In this document: in pieces, positions 35,238-46,745 of the stretch
Layout of the letters: each line of letters opens with the position of its first letter
Numbering within the stretch: position 1 is the stretch's first letter
Source: Rosa chinensis
Taxonomy: Eukaryota > Streptophyta > Magnoliopsida > Rosales > Rosaceae
NCBI RefSeq assembly: GCF_002994745.2
Contig: NC_037090.1
Coordinates: forward strand, 2,480,001-2,544,000
Length of the DNA: 64,000 nucleotides
Reading direction: 5' to 3'
Translations under genes and position numbers: made by a program
The notes under the pieces: model-generated
Databases searched by the model: none
Seen by the model: the letters and a program-made list of their open reading frames with translations, nothing else
What the model was told of the DNA's origin: nothing

Positions 35238-38200
35238 TCATGAGAGTTCGGATAATCTTCTTAATCCGATACTCTTCACATGTTTCTCGAAAGGGGGTTT
35301 TGGTAACGACTTAGTAAATAAGTCCGCTACATTATCCTCTGATCGGATTTGATTTACTTCAATGTTTAGAAGTGTTTGTTGTTGCTGATTGTAGAAGAAT
35401 TTCGGTGATATATGTTTAGTATTGTCACCCTTGATAAAACCTAATTTCATTTGCTCAATACAAGCTGCATTATCTTCGTAAATGCATGTAGGTTTATCTG
35501 TGGTAAACTTCAAACCACAAGTTCCTCGAATGTGTCTATTTATAGACCTTAGCCATATGCATTCACGCACAGCTTCATGTAGAGCAATAATCTCTGCATG
35601 ATTTGAGGAAGTAGCGACAAGTGTCTGTTTTGTAGATCTCCAAGATATCGCCGTGCTTCCCATGGTAAAGACATAACCTGTTTGGGAGCGACCTTTATGA
35701 GGGTCAGAGAGATACCCTGCATCAGCAAAGCCCATCAAAACATTATTTTTATTTTGATGGAGGGGAGGAGGAGAACGTCGGTCACCATGGATGGTGTTGC
35801 CGGCGTCTGTATTACGGAAGGTGGCTTTTTGCCTCATAGGGTCTGATCCCAATCTTCCGTCTTTCATTTTCTCTCTGTAGGGATAAAACAAGCCCATATC
35901 AATCGTACCTTTTAAGTATCGAAAGATTGTCTTTATGCCAATCCAATGGCGGCGTGTTGGCGCAGAACTATGTCGAGCTAACAAGTTCACTGCGAATGAG
36001 ATATCTGGTCTTGTGCATTGTGCTAAATACAATAATGCGCCTATCGCACTTAGATAGGGTACTTCAGCCTCTAATAATTCTTCGTCCTCATCCCTTGGAC
36101 GAAATGGATCTTTTGTGGGCTCAAGACTTCGGCCGATCATGGGAGTACTTACAGGCTTTGCTTTATCTTCATTAAAGCGCCTTAGTAATTTTTGAGTATA
36201 TGCTGAATGATGGATCATAATCCCATCACTACGGTGCTCGAGTTCTATTCCGAGGCAAAACCGTGTTTTCCCAAGATCTTTCATCGCAAACTCGGATTCC
36301 AAATATTTAGCAGTTTCCTTTAACTCATTTAGAGTTCCAATTAGGTTCATGTCATCGACATAAACTGCTACAATTGCAAATCCGGAACTTGTTCTTTTAA
36401 TGAACACGCAAGGGCATATTTCATTGTTAATATATCCCTTTCCAATCAAGTAGTCACTTAGACGGTTATACCATATCCGTCCGGATTGTTTCAATCCATA
36501 TAGTGAGCGTCTTAATTTTATTGAAAACGCGCTCCGTGGTTTAGAGCCACTTGATTTTGGTAATTGAAGTCCATCCGGAACCTTCATATATATCTCTGAA
36601 TCTAGATCCCCATAGAGATATGCTGTAATTACATCCATCAGCTGCATGTCAAGTTTTTCGGAAACTACCAAACTGACAAGGTAGCGGAACGTTATAATGT
36701 CCATTACGGGAGAGTATGTCTCCTCGTAGTCGATTCCAGGGCGTTGTGAGAAACCTTGTGCCACGAGGCGGGCTTTATATCTCATCACCTCATTTTTCTC
36801 ATTACGTTTTCTAACAAAGACCCATTTATGGCCAACAGGCTTTATATTTGGTGGTGTCAGCATTATAGATCCAAATACCTGTCTCTTTGTTAGTGAATCC
36901 AATTCAGCCTGGATCGCATTTTTCCATTTAGGCAAATCCGCTCTTCGTTGACATTCTTCAACAGAGCGAGGTTCGATATCATCATATTCTATGATTCCTT
37001 TTGCAACATGATATGCAAACGCATCATCAATTGCCATAGAATTTCTATCCATCATCTCATGTACACTATTGTAATTTATGGAGATTTCTCTATTCTCTGG
37101 AGTTGGTTCTGACATTGGAGCGTCCCCCAATGGTGTCTCTTGGACATAACCATAATCCGGAATATTCTCGTGGGATGGATTATTCATATCTATGATTAAT
37201 GGATTATTTTGTGCCAAACTCGCCTTCTTTCTTGGGCGAGAATCCATCGAACCTATAGGTCTCCCGTGCTTCCTGGCAGGAGCCGTGGGCCTAGCCAATG
37301 TGTTACCCATAGAGGGAACGTTGGCGCCATTCTCATGTATTCTTGAGATGGCATTATGTCTTTTAGGGACATCAATCCTTGCAGGTATATTTGCAGCAGG
37401 TATGTGTGATCTTGTCACTTTAGCGATATCAGAAAACGCATCAGGCATCGATTCTGCTACGTTCTGAAGATCGAGAATTCTCTGCACTTCTTTTTCAGAT
37501 TGTGCGGTTCGGGGATCAAGATGAGACAAAGTGGGGACAAACCACGACAATTCCTGTCCTTTTTGTTGAACATTAGTTATGTTCATGTCTCCCCCTAAAG
37601 ACGGGAAGACTGTCTCATCAAAGTGACAATCCGCAAATCTAGCGGTAAATAGATCACCTGTCAAGGGTTCTATGTAGCGGATTATGGTTGGAGAGTCATA
37701 GCCAACATAAAGGCCTAATCGTCTTTGAGGACCCATTTTAGTGCGCTGTGGTGGCGCAATTGGCACATAGACTGCACACCCAAATATGCGTAAATGTGAG
37801 ACATTAGGCTCATACCCAGTCACCATCTGGGATGCAGAAAAAGGTTGGGTGGCAGTGGGCCTTAGACGAATAAGCACAGCTGCATGTAATATTGCATAGC
37901 CCCAAGCAGAAATAGGGAGATTGGTGCGCATAACCAATGCCCTAGCAACCATTTGAAGTCTTTTAATGGCAGCTTCTGCGAGACCATTTTGGGTATGTAC
38001 ATGAGGGACAGGGTGTTCAACCTCGATCCCAATGGACATGCAATAATCATCAAAAGTTTTTGATGTAAACTCCCCAGCATTGTCAAGACGAATTGACTTA
38101 ATAGGATGATCAGGGTGGTGAGCCCTTAACTTAATGATTTGTGCTAGGAGTTTAGCAAATGCAGCATTTCTTGTGGATAAGAGCACGACATGTGACCAAC

Positions 38201-38957
38201 GTGTCGATGCATCAACCAACACCATAAAATATCTAAATGGTCCGCAAGTTGGATGGATAGGTCCACAGATATCACCTTGTATTCTTTGCAAGAATGGTAT
38301 ATTTTCTTTAATGTCTTTTGCATAGGATGGTCTCGATCCTACTTTTGCTAAAGAGCAAGCTTTGCAAAACGAATGATATGCTTTAGAAGTAATTCTTTGA
38401 ACCTCTTTTTGGTTCGTATTCCTTTTTGTTTTAAAGAATGGATGTCCGTGTGAAGTTTTTAATATACGGATCATCATATCACGACCTGGGTGTCCCAAAC
38501 GGTCGTGCCAAAGCCTGTATGTGTCGGAATCCCATAAATTTTCATTCATGACATGGTTGGATTCAATGACTCTAATAGTGGTTGCGTACAATCCACTAGA
38601 GCGACACATGAGTTTCTCTAATACTCGTGTATTTCCGTAGTTATTAGAGGTAATGTAAAGGAACTCTTGTCCATTCTCACAATGTGTTTTCACATGAAAA
38701 TCATTGGCTCTTATATCTTTAAAACTTAATAGGGTTCTTCCAGCCCTTGGAGCATATAAAGCTTCGGCGACATTAATATTTGTGCCATTCGGCAATAGAA
38801 ATTGAGCTGGTCCACGACCATGAATCAATTGAGATGGTCCTGCCATCGTGGTCACTGAAGATTGACTAGGCGTCATCCATAAGAATAATTGCCTATGTCG
38901 TAATATAGTATGTGTGGTGCCACTATCTAGAAGGCATTCCAATTCTCCCGAAGACAT
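35238..38957 (-). CDS. pol: Copia Pol polyprotein (protease, integrase, RT, RNase H), 1239 aa
   Basis: Protease active site LLDSGTTH (Asp11) is close to the N-terminus. The pre-integrase zinc region follows (HDRLGHP at 151-157, Cys198, Cys201), then the integrase triad Asp229, Asp292 (LDNAGEF) and Glu328 (NGLAEAA). Reverse transcriptase has VYVDDMNLIGT near residue 866. RNase H follows (DAGYLSDPHKGRSQTGYVF; EDNAACIEQ), ending near SKSLPKPPFEKHV. The frame has no break. It starts 350 nt after the gag stop and is preceded by a good splice acceptor (TTATTTTTTCAG, with AG at 38,960-38,959), so it may be made from a spliced RNA rather than as a gag-pol fusion by readthrough. That is inference; the enzyme domains are certain. 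Confidence 0.95.
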   Translation of the reverse strand: MSSGELECLLDSGTTHTILRHRQLFLWMTPSQSSVTTMAGPSQLIHGRGPAQFLLPNGTNINVAEALYAPRAGRTLLSFKDIRANDFHVKTHCENGQEFLYITSNNYGNTRVLEKLMCRSSGLYATTIRVIESNHVMNENLWDSDTYRLWHDRLGHPGRDMMIRILKTSHGHPFFKTKRNTNQKEVQRITSKAYHSFCKACSLAKVGSRPSYAKDIKENIPFLQRIQGDICGPIHPTCGPFRYFMVLVDASTRWSHVVLLSTRNAAFAKLLAQIIKLRAHHPDHPIKSIRLDNAGEFTSKTFDDYCMSIGIEVEHPVPHVHTQNGLAEAAIKRLQMVARALVMRTNLPISAWGYAILHAAVLIRLRPTATQPFSASQMVTGYEPNVSHLRIFGCAVYVPIAPPQRTKMGPQRRLGLYVGYDSPTIIRYIEPLTGDLFTARFADCHFDETVFPSLGGDMNITNVQQKGQELSWFVPTLSHLDPRTAQSEKEVQRILDLQNVAESMPDAFSDIAKVTRSHIPAANIPARIDVPKRHNAISRIHENGANVPSMGNTLARPTAPARKHGRPIGSMDSRPRKKASLAQNNPLIIDMNNPSHENIPDYGYVQETPLGDAPMSEPTPENREISINYNSVHEMMDRNSMAIDDAFAYHVAKGIIEYDDIEPRSVEECQRRADLPKWKNAIQAELDSLTKRQVFGSIMLTPPNIKPVGHKWVFVRKRNEKNEVMRYKARLVAQGFSQRPGIDYEETYSPVMDIITFRYLVSLVVSEKLDMQLMDVITAYLYGDLDSEIYMKVPDGLQLPKSSGSKPRSAFSIKLRRSLYGLKQSGRIWYNRLSDYLIGKGYINNEICPCVFIKRTSSGFAIVAVYVDDMNLIGTLNELKETAKYLESEFAMKDLGKTRFCLGIELEHRSDGIMIHHSAYTQKLLRRFNEDKAKPVSTPMIGRSLEPTKDPFRPRDEDEELLEAEVPYLSAIGALLYLAQCTRPDISFAVNLLARHSSAPTRRHWIGIKTIFRYLKGTIDMGLFYPYREKMKDGRLGSDPMRQKATFRNTDAGNTIHGDRRSPPPLHQNKNNVLMGFADAGYLSDPHKGRSQTGYVFTMGSTAISWRSTKQTLVATSSNHAEIIALHEAVRECIWLRSINRHIRGTCGLKFTTDKPTCIYEDNAACIEQMKLGFIKGDNTKHISPKFFYNQQQQTLLNIEVNQIRSEDNVADLFTKSLPKPPFEKHVKSIGLRRLSELS

Positions 38958-39307
38958 ACTGAAAAAATAAAGTTCGGAATATTAACATATGTCAATGACA
39001 TTGATAATGCGATACTTTATTAATAGGGAAAATAGTCAATGATTACATCAAAGTTTCCAAAGTTTATTCCAATATAAAATCAAACTTTATACAAATTGTA
39101 ATTGCTCAATCCGTTTGGTAATTTCAATAAAATATGACCAGGTAAGTATAGAGATGTTGGTGGAGCGAGGCTCGCTTAAGTACCATGATCTCAAATACTT
39201 GCCTAGACATCATACTTCATTGAGTACGCCACATAAGAAAGAGTCAATACAATTGTTATTTGACTAAGGCACATTTGCCGTTTTATTGGAAAATAGAAAA
39301 GACTATT

Positions 39308-40501
39308 TTAATCAAAGTCTGCGGCATCCTCGTGCTCTTCATTTTCAGCTTTGAAGTCTTTTATGGTGAGAATAACATCTTCACCATCATCTTCTTCAGC
39401 AAGGTGAGCTTCTTGCTCCCTCATTTCCCTGTACTCCTTGTAGCGTGCAGCTAGTTGTGTACTTGCTTGGCATTGCTTAAACCAATGCTCGATTGATCCA
39501 CACCTATGACACACGTCATTGTGGTTGACTTTCTTTATTTGAGGTGCACGTTGTGGATATTCCCTAGGCGGGTTGTTGCTGCTACTTCCACGGCGTATTA
39601 TGCGACCTCCACGGCCCAAAGTGTTACGGCCCATGGTGTTGTTATATTCTCCTCTCCCACGTGTGGATTTGCCACCACGTGTGCCCGCTCCAAAGTTGCG
39701 GTTTCCTTCCTTATTGGGGCGGTTGTATGGACCCATGCGTCCGTCATGTCCCTTGTTAGGGTATACATGCCCCTTATTAGTAGGGTACCGCTCCTTGCGC
39801 CCTTTCTTGGGTGCATTATAATTCGCCTCACGAACGCTTTTGGTTCCTACGGGCCTTGAATTATAATTCTTTACAAGGATATTGTCGTGCTTCTCATCTA
39901 CCGACAAAATATTGATAAGCTCATTGAACTTCGTAAGTCGTCCAGCATTATATTCAGTGCGATATTGCTTTGATAGTATAATTGCTGCGACGGGGAAGGT
40001 GGAGAGAGTCTTCTCAATTAGCTCTTCTTCTGTGAGAGGTTTTTCACAGAACTTCAGCATGGCACTTAGCCGAAGAGCTTCTGAATTGTATTCAGCAACA
40101 GACTTGAAGTCGGAGAAGCGTAAATTGTTCCATTGAACCTTCAAGTCAGGGAGGAGGGAATCTTGGATATTATCAAAGCGCTCTTCTAGCGCTACCCATA
40201 GGTCCCTTGCATCTTTGATGGACATATACTCCAATCTGAGTGCTTTGTCCATATGGCGTCGCATCAAGATAATTGCTTGTGCATGTTTTATGGGTGTTCG
40301 TTGGAACACAAGGCCTGCATTTGGTGCCTGGATTATGGGCAATATCCCTTTTGATGTGAGATGGTTTTCAACGTCGGTTTTCCAACTATGGTAATCCGAA
40401 CCAGTTGAGTCAAGGATTTGAAAATCGAGTCTAGGTTCATTCGACATCCTTGAAATATAAGAAGAAAAAGATGTATTAGTTTCGGAGTTTAAAACTTCCA
40501 C
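39308..40501 (-). CDS. gag: Copia Gag protein, 397 aa
   Basis: Nucleocapsid precursor. The N-terminal half has the capsid-like fold region of plant Copia gags (DSTGSDYHSWKTDVENHL ... MDKALRLEYMSIKDARDLW). A basic Gly/Arg/Asn-rich region follows, then a CCHC zinc knuckle (CHRCGSIEHWFKQC) and an acidic C-terminus. The frame is intact. A second in-frame Met at residue 19 (MSNEPRLDF) could be the real start. The stop lies 350 nt before the pol frame. Confidence 0.92.
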   Translation of the reverse strand: MEVLNSETNTSFSSYISRMSNEPRLDFQILDSTGSDYHSWKTDVENHLTSKGILPIIQAPNAGLVFQRTPIKHAQAIILMRRHMDKALRLEYMSIKDARDLWVALEERFDNIQDSLLPDLKVQWNNLRFSDFKSVAEYNSEALRLSAMLKFCEKPLTEEELIEKTLSTFPVAAIILSKQYRTEYNAGRLTKFNELINILSVDEKHDNILVKNYNSRPVGTKSVREANYNAPKKGRKERYPTNKGHVYPNKGHDGRMGPYNRPNKEGNRNFGAGTRGGKSTRGRGEYNNTMGRNTLGRGGRIIRRGSSSNNPPREYPQRAPQIKKVNHNDVCHRCGSIEHWFKQCQASTQLAARYKEYREMREQEAHLAEEDDGEDVILTIKDFKAENEEHEDAADFD

Positions 40502-40859
40502 GAAAAACTAAAATAATAAGATTTCCGAGCTATGCTACTAAGAAATCAATTTCCAAGAATATTTGGATTAGACCGAAACAATGATGTTTAATAGGGTCAT
40601 AAATCGATGCTTGCGGACGCTCTTAGTCCGAATATTATGAACACTCTTAGTTCATTGACTACGAACGCTCTTAGTTCGTTTAGCGTGAATTCTATAATTC
40701 CGCCTTTTAATTGCAAGTTCCCAAAAAGAAAAAGGAGGAGAAAAATAAATAAAATCTCAAAAGCGGGAACTTTTAGTAAATAATACCTTGAAATAGTGTT
40801 GTCGGAAACGACCGAAAAAGTTGCCCAAAAGTTGCCGGAAAAGTGTCGGAAAGTTGCCG

Positions 40860-41310
40860 GAATGGCAGGTGACTCGGCAGCTGCTGCGCAGCTTCTCGGC
40901 AGCTGCTGCGCAGCGTCTCGGCAGCTGCTGCGTAGGGACTCGACAGGAGGTGCTGCTTTCTTTTTGACGGAATAGTTCAGGTCCCAAAACAACTCCGATG
41001 AGGCTGAAATTTTGAGGTCAGATAGAAGAGACAGAGATGAACAACTTTGATGAAGGAAGGATTTTGATCTGAGATCCCTATCAAGATGTTTCGGGGTGTG
41101 CAAGCAGGCTGATCTGCACAGGAACCAGCATGCTGAACAACTCCCACTTCAAATGATGTACAGGTCTCAAAACCACTCCAATAAGGCTGAAATTTGGAGG
41201 TCCAATAGAAAAGACAGAGACGAACAACTTTGATGAAGGAAGGATTTTGATCTGAGGTCCCGATCAAGATGTTTCGGGTGTGTAAACGGACTGATCTGCA
41301 CAGGAACGAG
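40860..41310 (-). repeat. Tandem repeats in the leader of the young Copia element
   Basis: Two repeat types lie between the 5' LTR and gag. Three units of a 24-bp phrase (CTCGGCAGCTGCTGCG) occupy about 40,870-40,937. A longer unit of about 150 bp occurs twice, starting at 40,978 and 41,161. It contains AACAACTTTGATGAAGGAAG and CTGATCTGCACAGGAAC. The leader is untranslated by position. Confidence 0.85.
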
Positions 41311-41365
41311 CGCAGGGGCAGCGCACGGTATGGCTAGCAAGGGCTAGGAGCTCGTGCTGATAACG

Positions 41366-41704
41366 TGTTTAAGGACAATGTAAATTTAGCAGAGAGAGAG
41401 AGAGAGAGAGAGAACAGAGATTCAAGTGTGTCTTTCATTTCATTCAAAGGAGGTATTTATAGGGATACATTTTGAAGTAATTAATGATACAACTTGATGG
41501 CATCTTCAATTGTAACCTCATCTTGTGGCTTCTTCATTTGCAGCTTCACATTGTGGTTAATTGTGATGATGATGATTGCCACACTTGTTCCCCATTGGCA
41601 TAAAGCTTGACTCATAAGTCACCATACCTAAAATACCTATCTTATACATGACATAGACATTTTATACTATGAACAATACAACATGTTTCATATATACTAC
41701 AACA
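41366..41704 (-). repeat. 5' LTR of the young Copia element
   Basis: Nearly identical to the LTR at 34,710-35,042, with TG...CA ends. Its GA microsatellite is a few repeats longer. Confidence 0.93.
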
Positions 41705-41709
41705 CCTTG

Positions 41710-42806
41710 TTATTTTTATTACAAAATATCTAGTTAACGTTAAAACTGAGGAAGATCCATGGAATAGCACTTTGAACTTTGAATTATAACTCACACCAAC
41801 TTTGAGAATAATTAGCATTAGCATTTGTTGATAATTAGCCCTGGTTTACTGACTTCCAACAACAACAAAAGATTTCCAAACCATTAATCATGACGAGTGG
41901 CACCAAATATACGGAATACAATATGCAGTATTAATCACTTGAATATGATTAGAAATGATATAACAACTAAAGATTCCCCATCCATAAGAAATGATGATGA
42001 GCGACAGAAAATATAAGAAATGCACGGTGGGTTAATGGACTGAAACAACTATTCTACTTAATTATTTGTAGACAAATCGAAAAGAGGTAGTCAGCATTGG
42101 ACTACTGGCAGCCATTAGATTAATGACAGTGGGTATTTGATCAAATTATTCATATGTTTCTCGGTTGACGTCTAAGTGTGAAACTGACTTTAGACCAGCA
42201 TAATCTCTATGGACTCCTCCTTCTCCGGCAGCCTCATGCCTGATTCTCTCATCTATGTTGTTTCCACATGCAAGTGGTTATTATCATATATGATTCGAAC
42301 AACTTCATTTTATATTTTGCAGAAAGTCAATAATCGTGCAGTCATGGTAACCTTGTGTATAGCTTGAGTTATTGAAGGATATTTCAACGAAAGTGCACAG
42401 AACTTTTCTTGAGTTTCTTCTGTTCATCTTTGCTATCAAGAGTTTTGTCCCAAGAGATAAGAAGTTTCTAATTTTATGCAAATCAAGCCTGAACTTGTAA
42501 AAAAAAAAATCAGATCAGCATAATCTCTGTGTGTTGGATCTCTCTTCGGACAGACTGATCTACTTTGTTTCCTTTCAGTTGTTTGCGAAAAACTTGTAAG
42601 TGTTTTTTTTTATCGTTTATCATATATGTTTCTTTTGTTATCCTTAGTCTTGTTTTGAAATTTTGTTCTTTCTAATCACAGAGCTTAGTAACCATCTTTA
42701 TTTATTTTTGGCAGGCCGATCACCATTTTCAAATTAATTAGACTCTGGATATCTTTTGGTCCCAAGGAAGCGTGCTTTTTACTTGTGGATCTGCGTATAT
42801 TGCAAT
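41710..42806. other. Upstream region of the intact TNL gene
   Basis: Non-coding. The part from about 42,380 to 42,720 is homologous to the upstream region of the second TNL gene (about 51,990-52,226 and 58,187-58,320), with shared strings such as CCCAAGAGATAAGAAGTT and GATCAGCATAATCTCTGTGT. A CAG-ended pyrimidine tract near 42,713 suggests an intron in the 5' leader. Confidence 0.55.
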
Positions 42807-45800
42807 ATGTCTTCCTCTTCTGTTTCTTCTACAGTCCTCCCCCCTAAAGAAAAGTATGATGTCTTTCTTAGTTTCAGAGGCACGGACACTCGCAAGACTT
42901 TAACCAGCCATCTACATGCTGCTTTGATACGGAGGAAAGTGGAAACCTTCATTGATTACAGACTGGAGAGAGCAAATGAAGTTGGACCCGCCCTTCTAAA
43001 AGCAATAGAGGAATCAAAGATTTCCGTGATCATTTTCTCAAAAAACTATGCTTCTTCCGCATGGTGCTTGGATGAACTGGTTTATATACTGAAATGCAGG
43101 AAAAAACATGGACGACATGTCATACCTATTTTTTACGACATAGCTACATCACATGTAGATCCATCACATGTACAATTCCATACCGGAAGTTATGCGACTG
43201 CATTTGCTGAACATGAAACAAGGTTGAAGGACGAGAGGGACAAGACGGACGAGAAAGACAAGACGAACAAGACGGACAAGGTGGCCAAGTGGAAGAAAGC
43301 TTTAGTAAAAGCAGCCAATATATCTGGGTTTGATTCAGCTTCAAGAACTACTCGGTAACTCTCTAACTTGTACTAATTTCTGCTTCTGACTAATCTACTA
43401 AAGTTAGAAAAAAGACGTAGTATGATACCTATTAATTACCTGTACTTGGTCATTTTTGGCAGGGATGATTCCGACTTAGTTGAGCAAGTCGTCGGAGATG
43501 TGTTGGCTATATTGAATCGTGAATCATCAAGCGATTTAACTGGTTTGATTGGAGCTGAAGTCCGCATTAAGAAAATTTTACTGGAATTAGACATCATCCC
43601 TGAAGATGTTCGTGTTCGCTTTGTAGTTATCTGGGGTATGGGTGGTATCGGCAAGACCACGCTCGCTGATGCTGTATATCATGGACTCTCTTCTCAATTC
43701 GAAGCTCACTGTTTTCTTCAACATGTTAGGGAACGATCAGGCGAGAAAGGAGCTATCTCTTTTGAACTGTGTCTTTTGCGAAATGAACTTCTTGGAGAAT
43801 TACTAGGGGACAGGAATTTAGCTATCCATACTCGAACTATAGGTGCTGCTTACAAAGCGAGACTCCGCCAGACAAAAGTCCTTGTTGTTCTTGACGACGT
43901 CAATGATTCAAGCCAATTAACATTTTTAGCTGGAGAAGTTCAATTTGGCCAAGGAAGTAGAATAATTATAACAACTCGAGATATGCAACCAGTTAAGGAG
44001 ACTCTACTAGTGAAGGAAGTAGCTGACCATGATGTTAAGATATACGAGGTGGAGAAATTAAATGGTTTTGAATCTCTTCAGCTCTTGCATTCAAATGCTG
44101 CCACACATTGTACAGAAAATCCAGATTTTTTAGAGAAGCAGGTGGTAGATCATGCTGCAGGAATTCCATTTGCCCTTAACATTTTGCGTTCACCATTCCT
44201 TCGATGCAAGAGCAAAGAAGATAAGGAATTATTGTCCGATAAATTGAAAAAGTTTCCCAACAAAAAACTTCAGAAAATTTACAGAGCGAGTTATGATGGA
44301 TTAGAAGGAAATGAGAGGGAGATATTCCTTGATATTGCATGTTTTCACAAGAGGGAGAAACTTTGTGAGGCAAAAAGAATGTTAGCTGCCTGTGGTTTAT
44401 TTCCGGATGATGGAATTAATATTCTCACTGGTAGGTCTCTCATATCAATCGAAGACAACTGCATATGGATGCACGATGTGATCCAAGAAATGGGTTGGGA
44501 GATAGTCCGGGAAGAATGTACTCAAGAGCCAGGAAATCGCAGTAGGTTGCACAATGGTGAGGACGTCTGTCAAGTATTGAAAAGGAATATGGTACGAGCT
44601 CAATGCATTGAGTTTCCTTTTGACAAAGCTTATGAATTTTCAGTGGATAAAATAACTGTTAACAGAGTAGCAAAAATTACTGTTTTACCTTATTACTGCA
44701 GCTTGCTTAAGTGGTTAGTGGCATACATCTATTGTACACGTGTCAATTTCTTATGTAATCTGGGCAAGTATATAGCTGCTGCACTTCCCTCATTTTCATT
44801 TGTAACGGATTTGCCTGATTGATATAACAAAAACTCTCTCTGTTTTCTCTCTGCTTCCTCTATTTTCTGTGTTCATAGACTCAAGCTTTCAATAACTAGC
44901 TAGAAGATACTATTTTCTGAAAAACTAGTTAGATGGATTTCCACAAATTGCTGTAGTTTTGATCTTTTTCTTTTCTTTTCTTTTTTTTCTTCAGGGAACT
45001 GCCAAAGTACAAAGCATTTCCAGCAGGAATTGTTTTAAGACGCTAGTGTTGGATCCTCAAGCTTTCACAGGGATGCATAAGTTAAGATTCCTTAGATTTA
45101 TACATCTTGACTACGAGGGAAATCTGGAGTATCTGCCTGATGCCCTTCAATATCTCTATTGGGAGAAGTACCCTTTGAAATCTTTGCCATCAAAGTTCTC
45201 TATGGATAATCTTGTGGAGCTTCATATGCCCAGCAGCAAACTCAAGAGACTTTGGAAAAAAGGCCAGGTATGCTTAAGTGAGTATTTAAATGCATTAAAT
45301 ATGGTGCATGCATGGAAAAGTTATTTGTTCAGGTTTTAGTTATTCTTCATTGCCTTTTCTCTTTAATTTGTTACAGAATCCTAAGAAATTGGAAAGGATC
45401 GATCTTAGTTACTCCAGGGACCTGGCAGATGTTGGAGAGCTGTCAAATAGTGTGTATATTGAGAGTATAAATCTTCAAGGCTGTAAAAGTTTGGTTCAAG
45501 TTCCGGATTTGTCGAAGTGCGTATACATTAAGAGTATAAATCTCCACGGCTGTGTAAGTTTGGTTCAAGTTCCAGACCTGTCAAAGAGTGTAAACATTGA
45601 GAGTATAAATCTTCAAAGCTGTGCAGATTTGGTTCAAGTTCCTTCATACTTTCAGAAGTTCACAAGGCTTACTCATCTGAGTTTGGGAGGTTGCTCTAAA
45701 ATTAGTATTCTACCAAAGATACCAAGCAAGATGGAATTCTTAGATTTAAGTGAAACTGCAGTAGTAGAATTGCCTCCATCAATTTGGTCTCTTGAGAAAC

Positions 45801-46714
45801 TTCTTGAATTGAATCTTGATTGCTGTAGCTCCATCGAGAATTTTTCGGGCAGTCCATGGAAGATGAAATCCCTCAATCATCTTTCCTTGAGCGAGACAAA
45901 TATAGAAACAGTGCCCTCATCGTCATTCACGTGTATGACTGGGATCATTTCACTTGAGCTGAGAGATTGTCATCGCCTTGTCAGTCTCCCAACCGATATT
46001 TGTAAGTTGAAATCTCTTGAGAGGCTTGATCTCTCTGGTTGCTCTAGTTTCACAACATTTCCGGAAATTGCGGAGCCTATGAAGCATCTGCAGTATCTTA
46101 ATTTAAGAGGGACAAAAATTGAAGAGCTGCCGTCATCGGTTGGGAATCTTGTTGGGCTCAAGAAATTAGATGTAACTGACTGCACAAGCCTTGAATTACT
46201 CCCAAATAGCTTCGACAATTTAAACCTTCTCGAGTGGTTCTCACTTGGAGGATGTGTCAAGCTAAAAAAATTGCCTCTCTCGTTCATTTTGTGCTCTTTG
46301 GTAAATCTAAACCTCGGAGGCTGCACATTGTTAGAAGAAATTCCCGATTGCTTTACTAGCTTTCCCGCATTGCAAGTGTTAGATCTAAGGGGCACCAGGA
46401 TTGAGACCGTACCTCCCAGCATCAAACAAGTTTCAAGGCTCAAGCATCTGTTCCTAAATCGTTGCAAGCTGCTTCAATCTTTGCCAGTGCTTCCATGTCT
46501 TCTAGAAGAATTGGTCGCAGAAGGGTGCACGAGACTCGAGACTGTGTCAGTTTCAGTGACTGCACAGACACAATGTTTGGATCAAATACTTCCTGGGAAG
46601 AGGACCGAGAGACATACATACCCAGGTTGCGTTAATTTGGATGAAAATGCACGGAGCAACATAATGGATGATGCACGCTTCAGAATTATGCGAATGGCAA
46701 CTGCTTGTAATCAT

Positions 46715-46745
<31 letters not shown>

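Larger units (their letters stand above)
34705..41709 (-). mobile_element. Complete young Ty1/Copia retrotransposon with CCTTG duplication
   Basis: The element proper spans 34,710-41,704 and is flanked by CCTTG on both sides (34,705-34,709; 41,705-41,709). LTRs are 34,710-35,042 and 41,366-41,704. They differ at only a few sites plus the length of a GA microsatellite, so insertion was recent. In minus-strand order it has the 5' LTR, a primer-binding region (CGTTATCAGCACGAG), a leader of about 860 nt with tandem repeats, an open gag frame, a 350-nt gap, an open pol frame, a purine tract (CCAAGGGGGAG) and the 3' LTR. All parts needed for autonomous movement appear present. Confidence 0.94.

Noticed and set aside
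42756..42806. Upstream in-frame ATG for the TNL gene
   Set aside because: TNL copy 2 aligns from the ATG at 42,807 (MSSSS / MASSS). The extra 17 residues have no counterpart.
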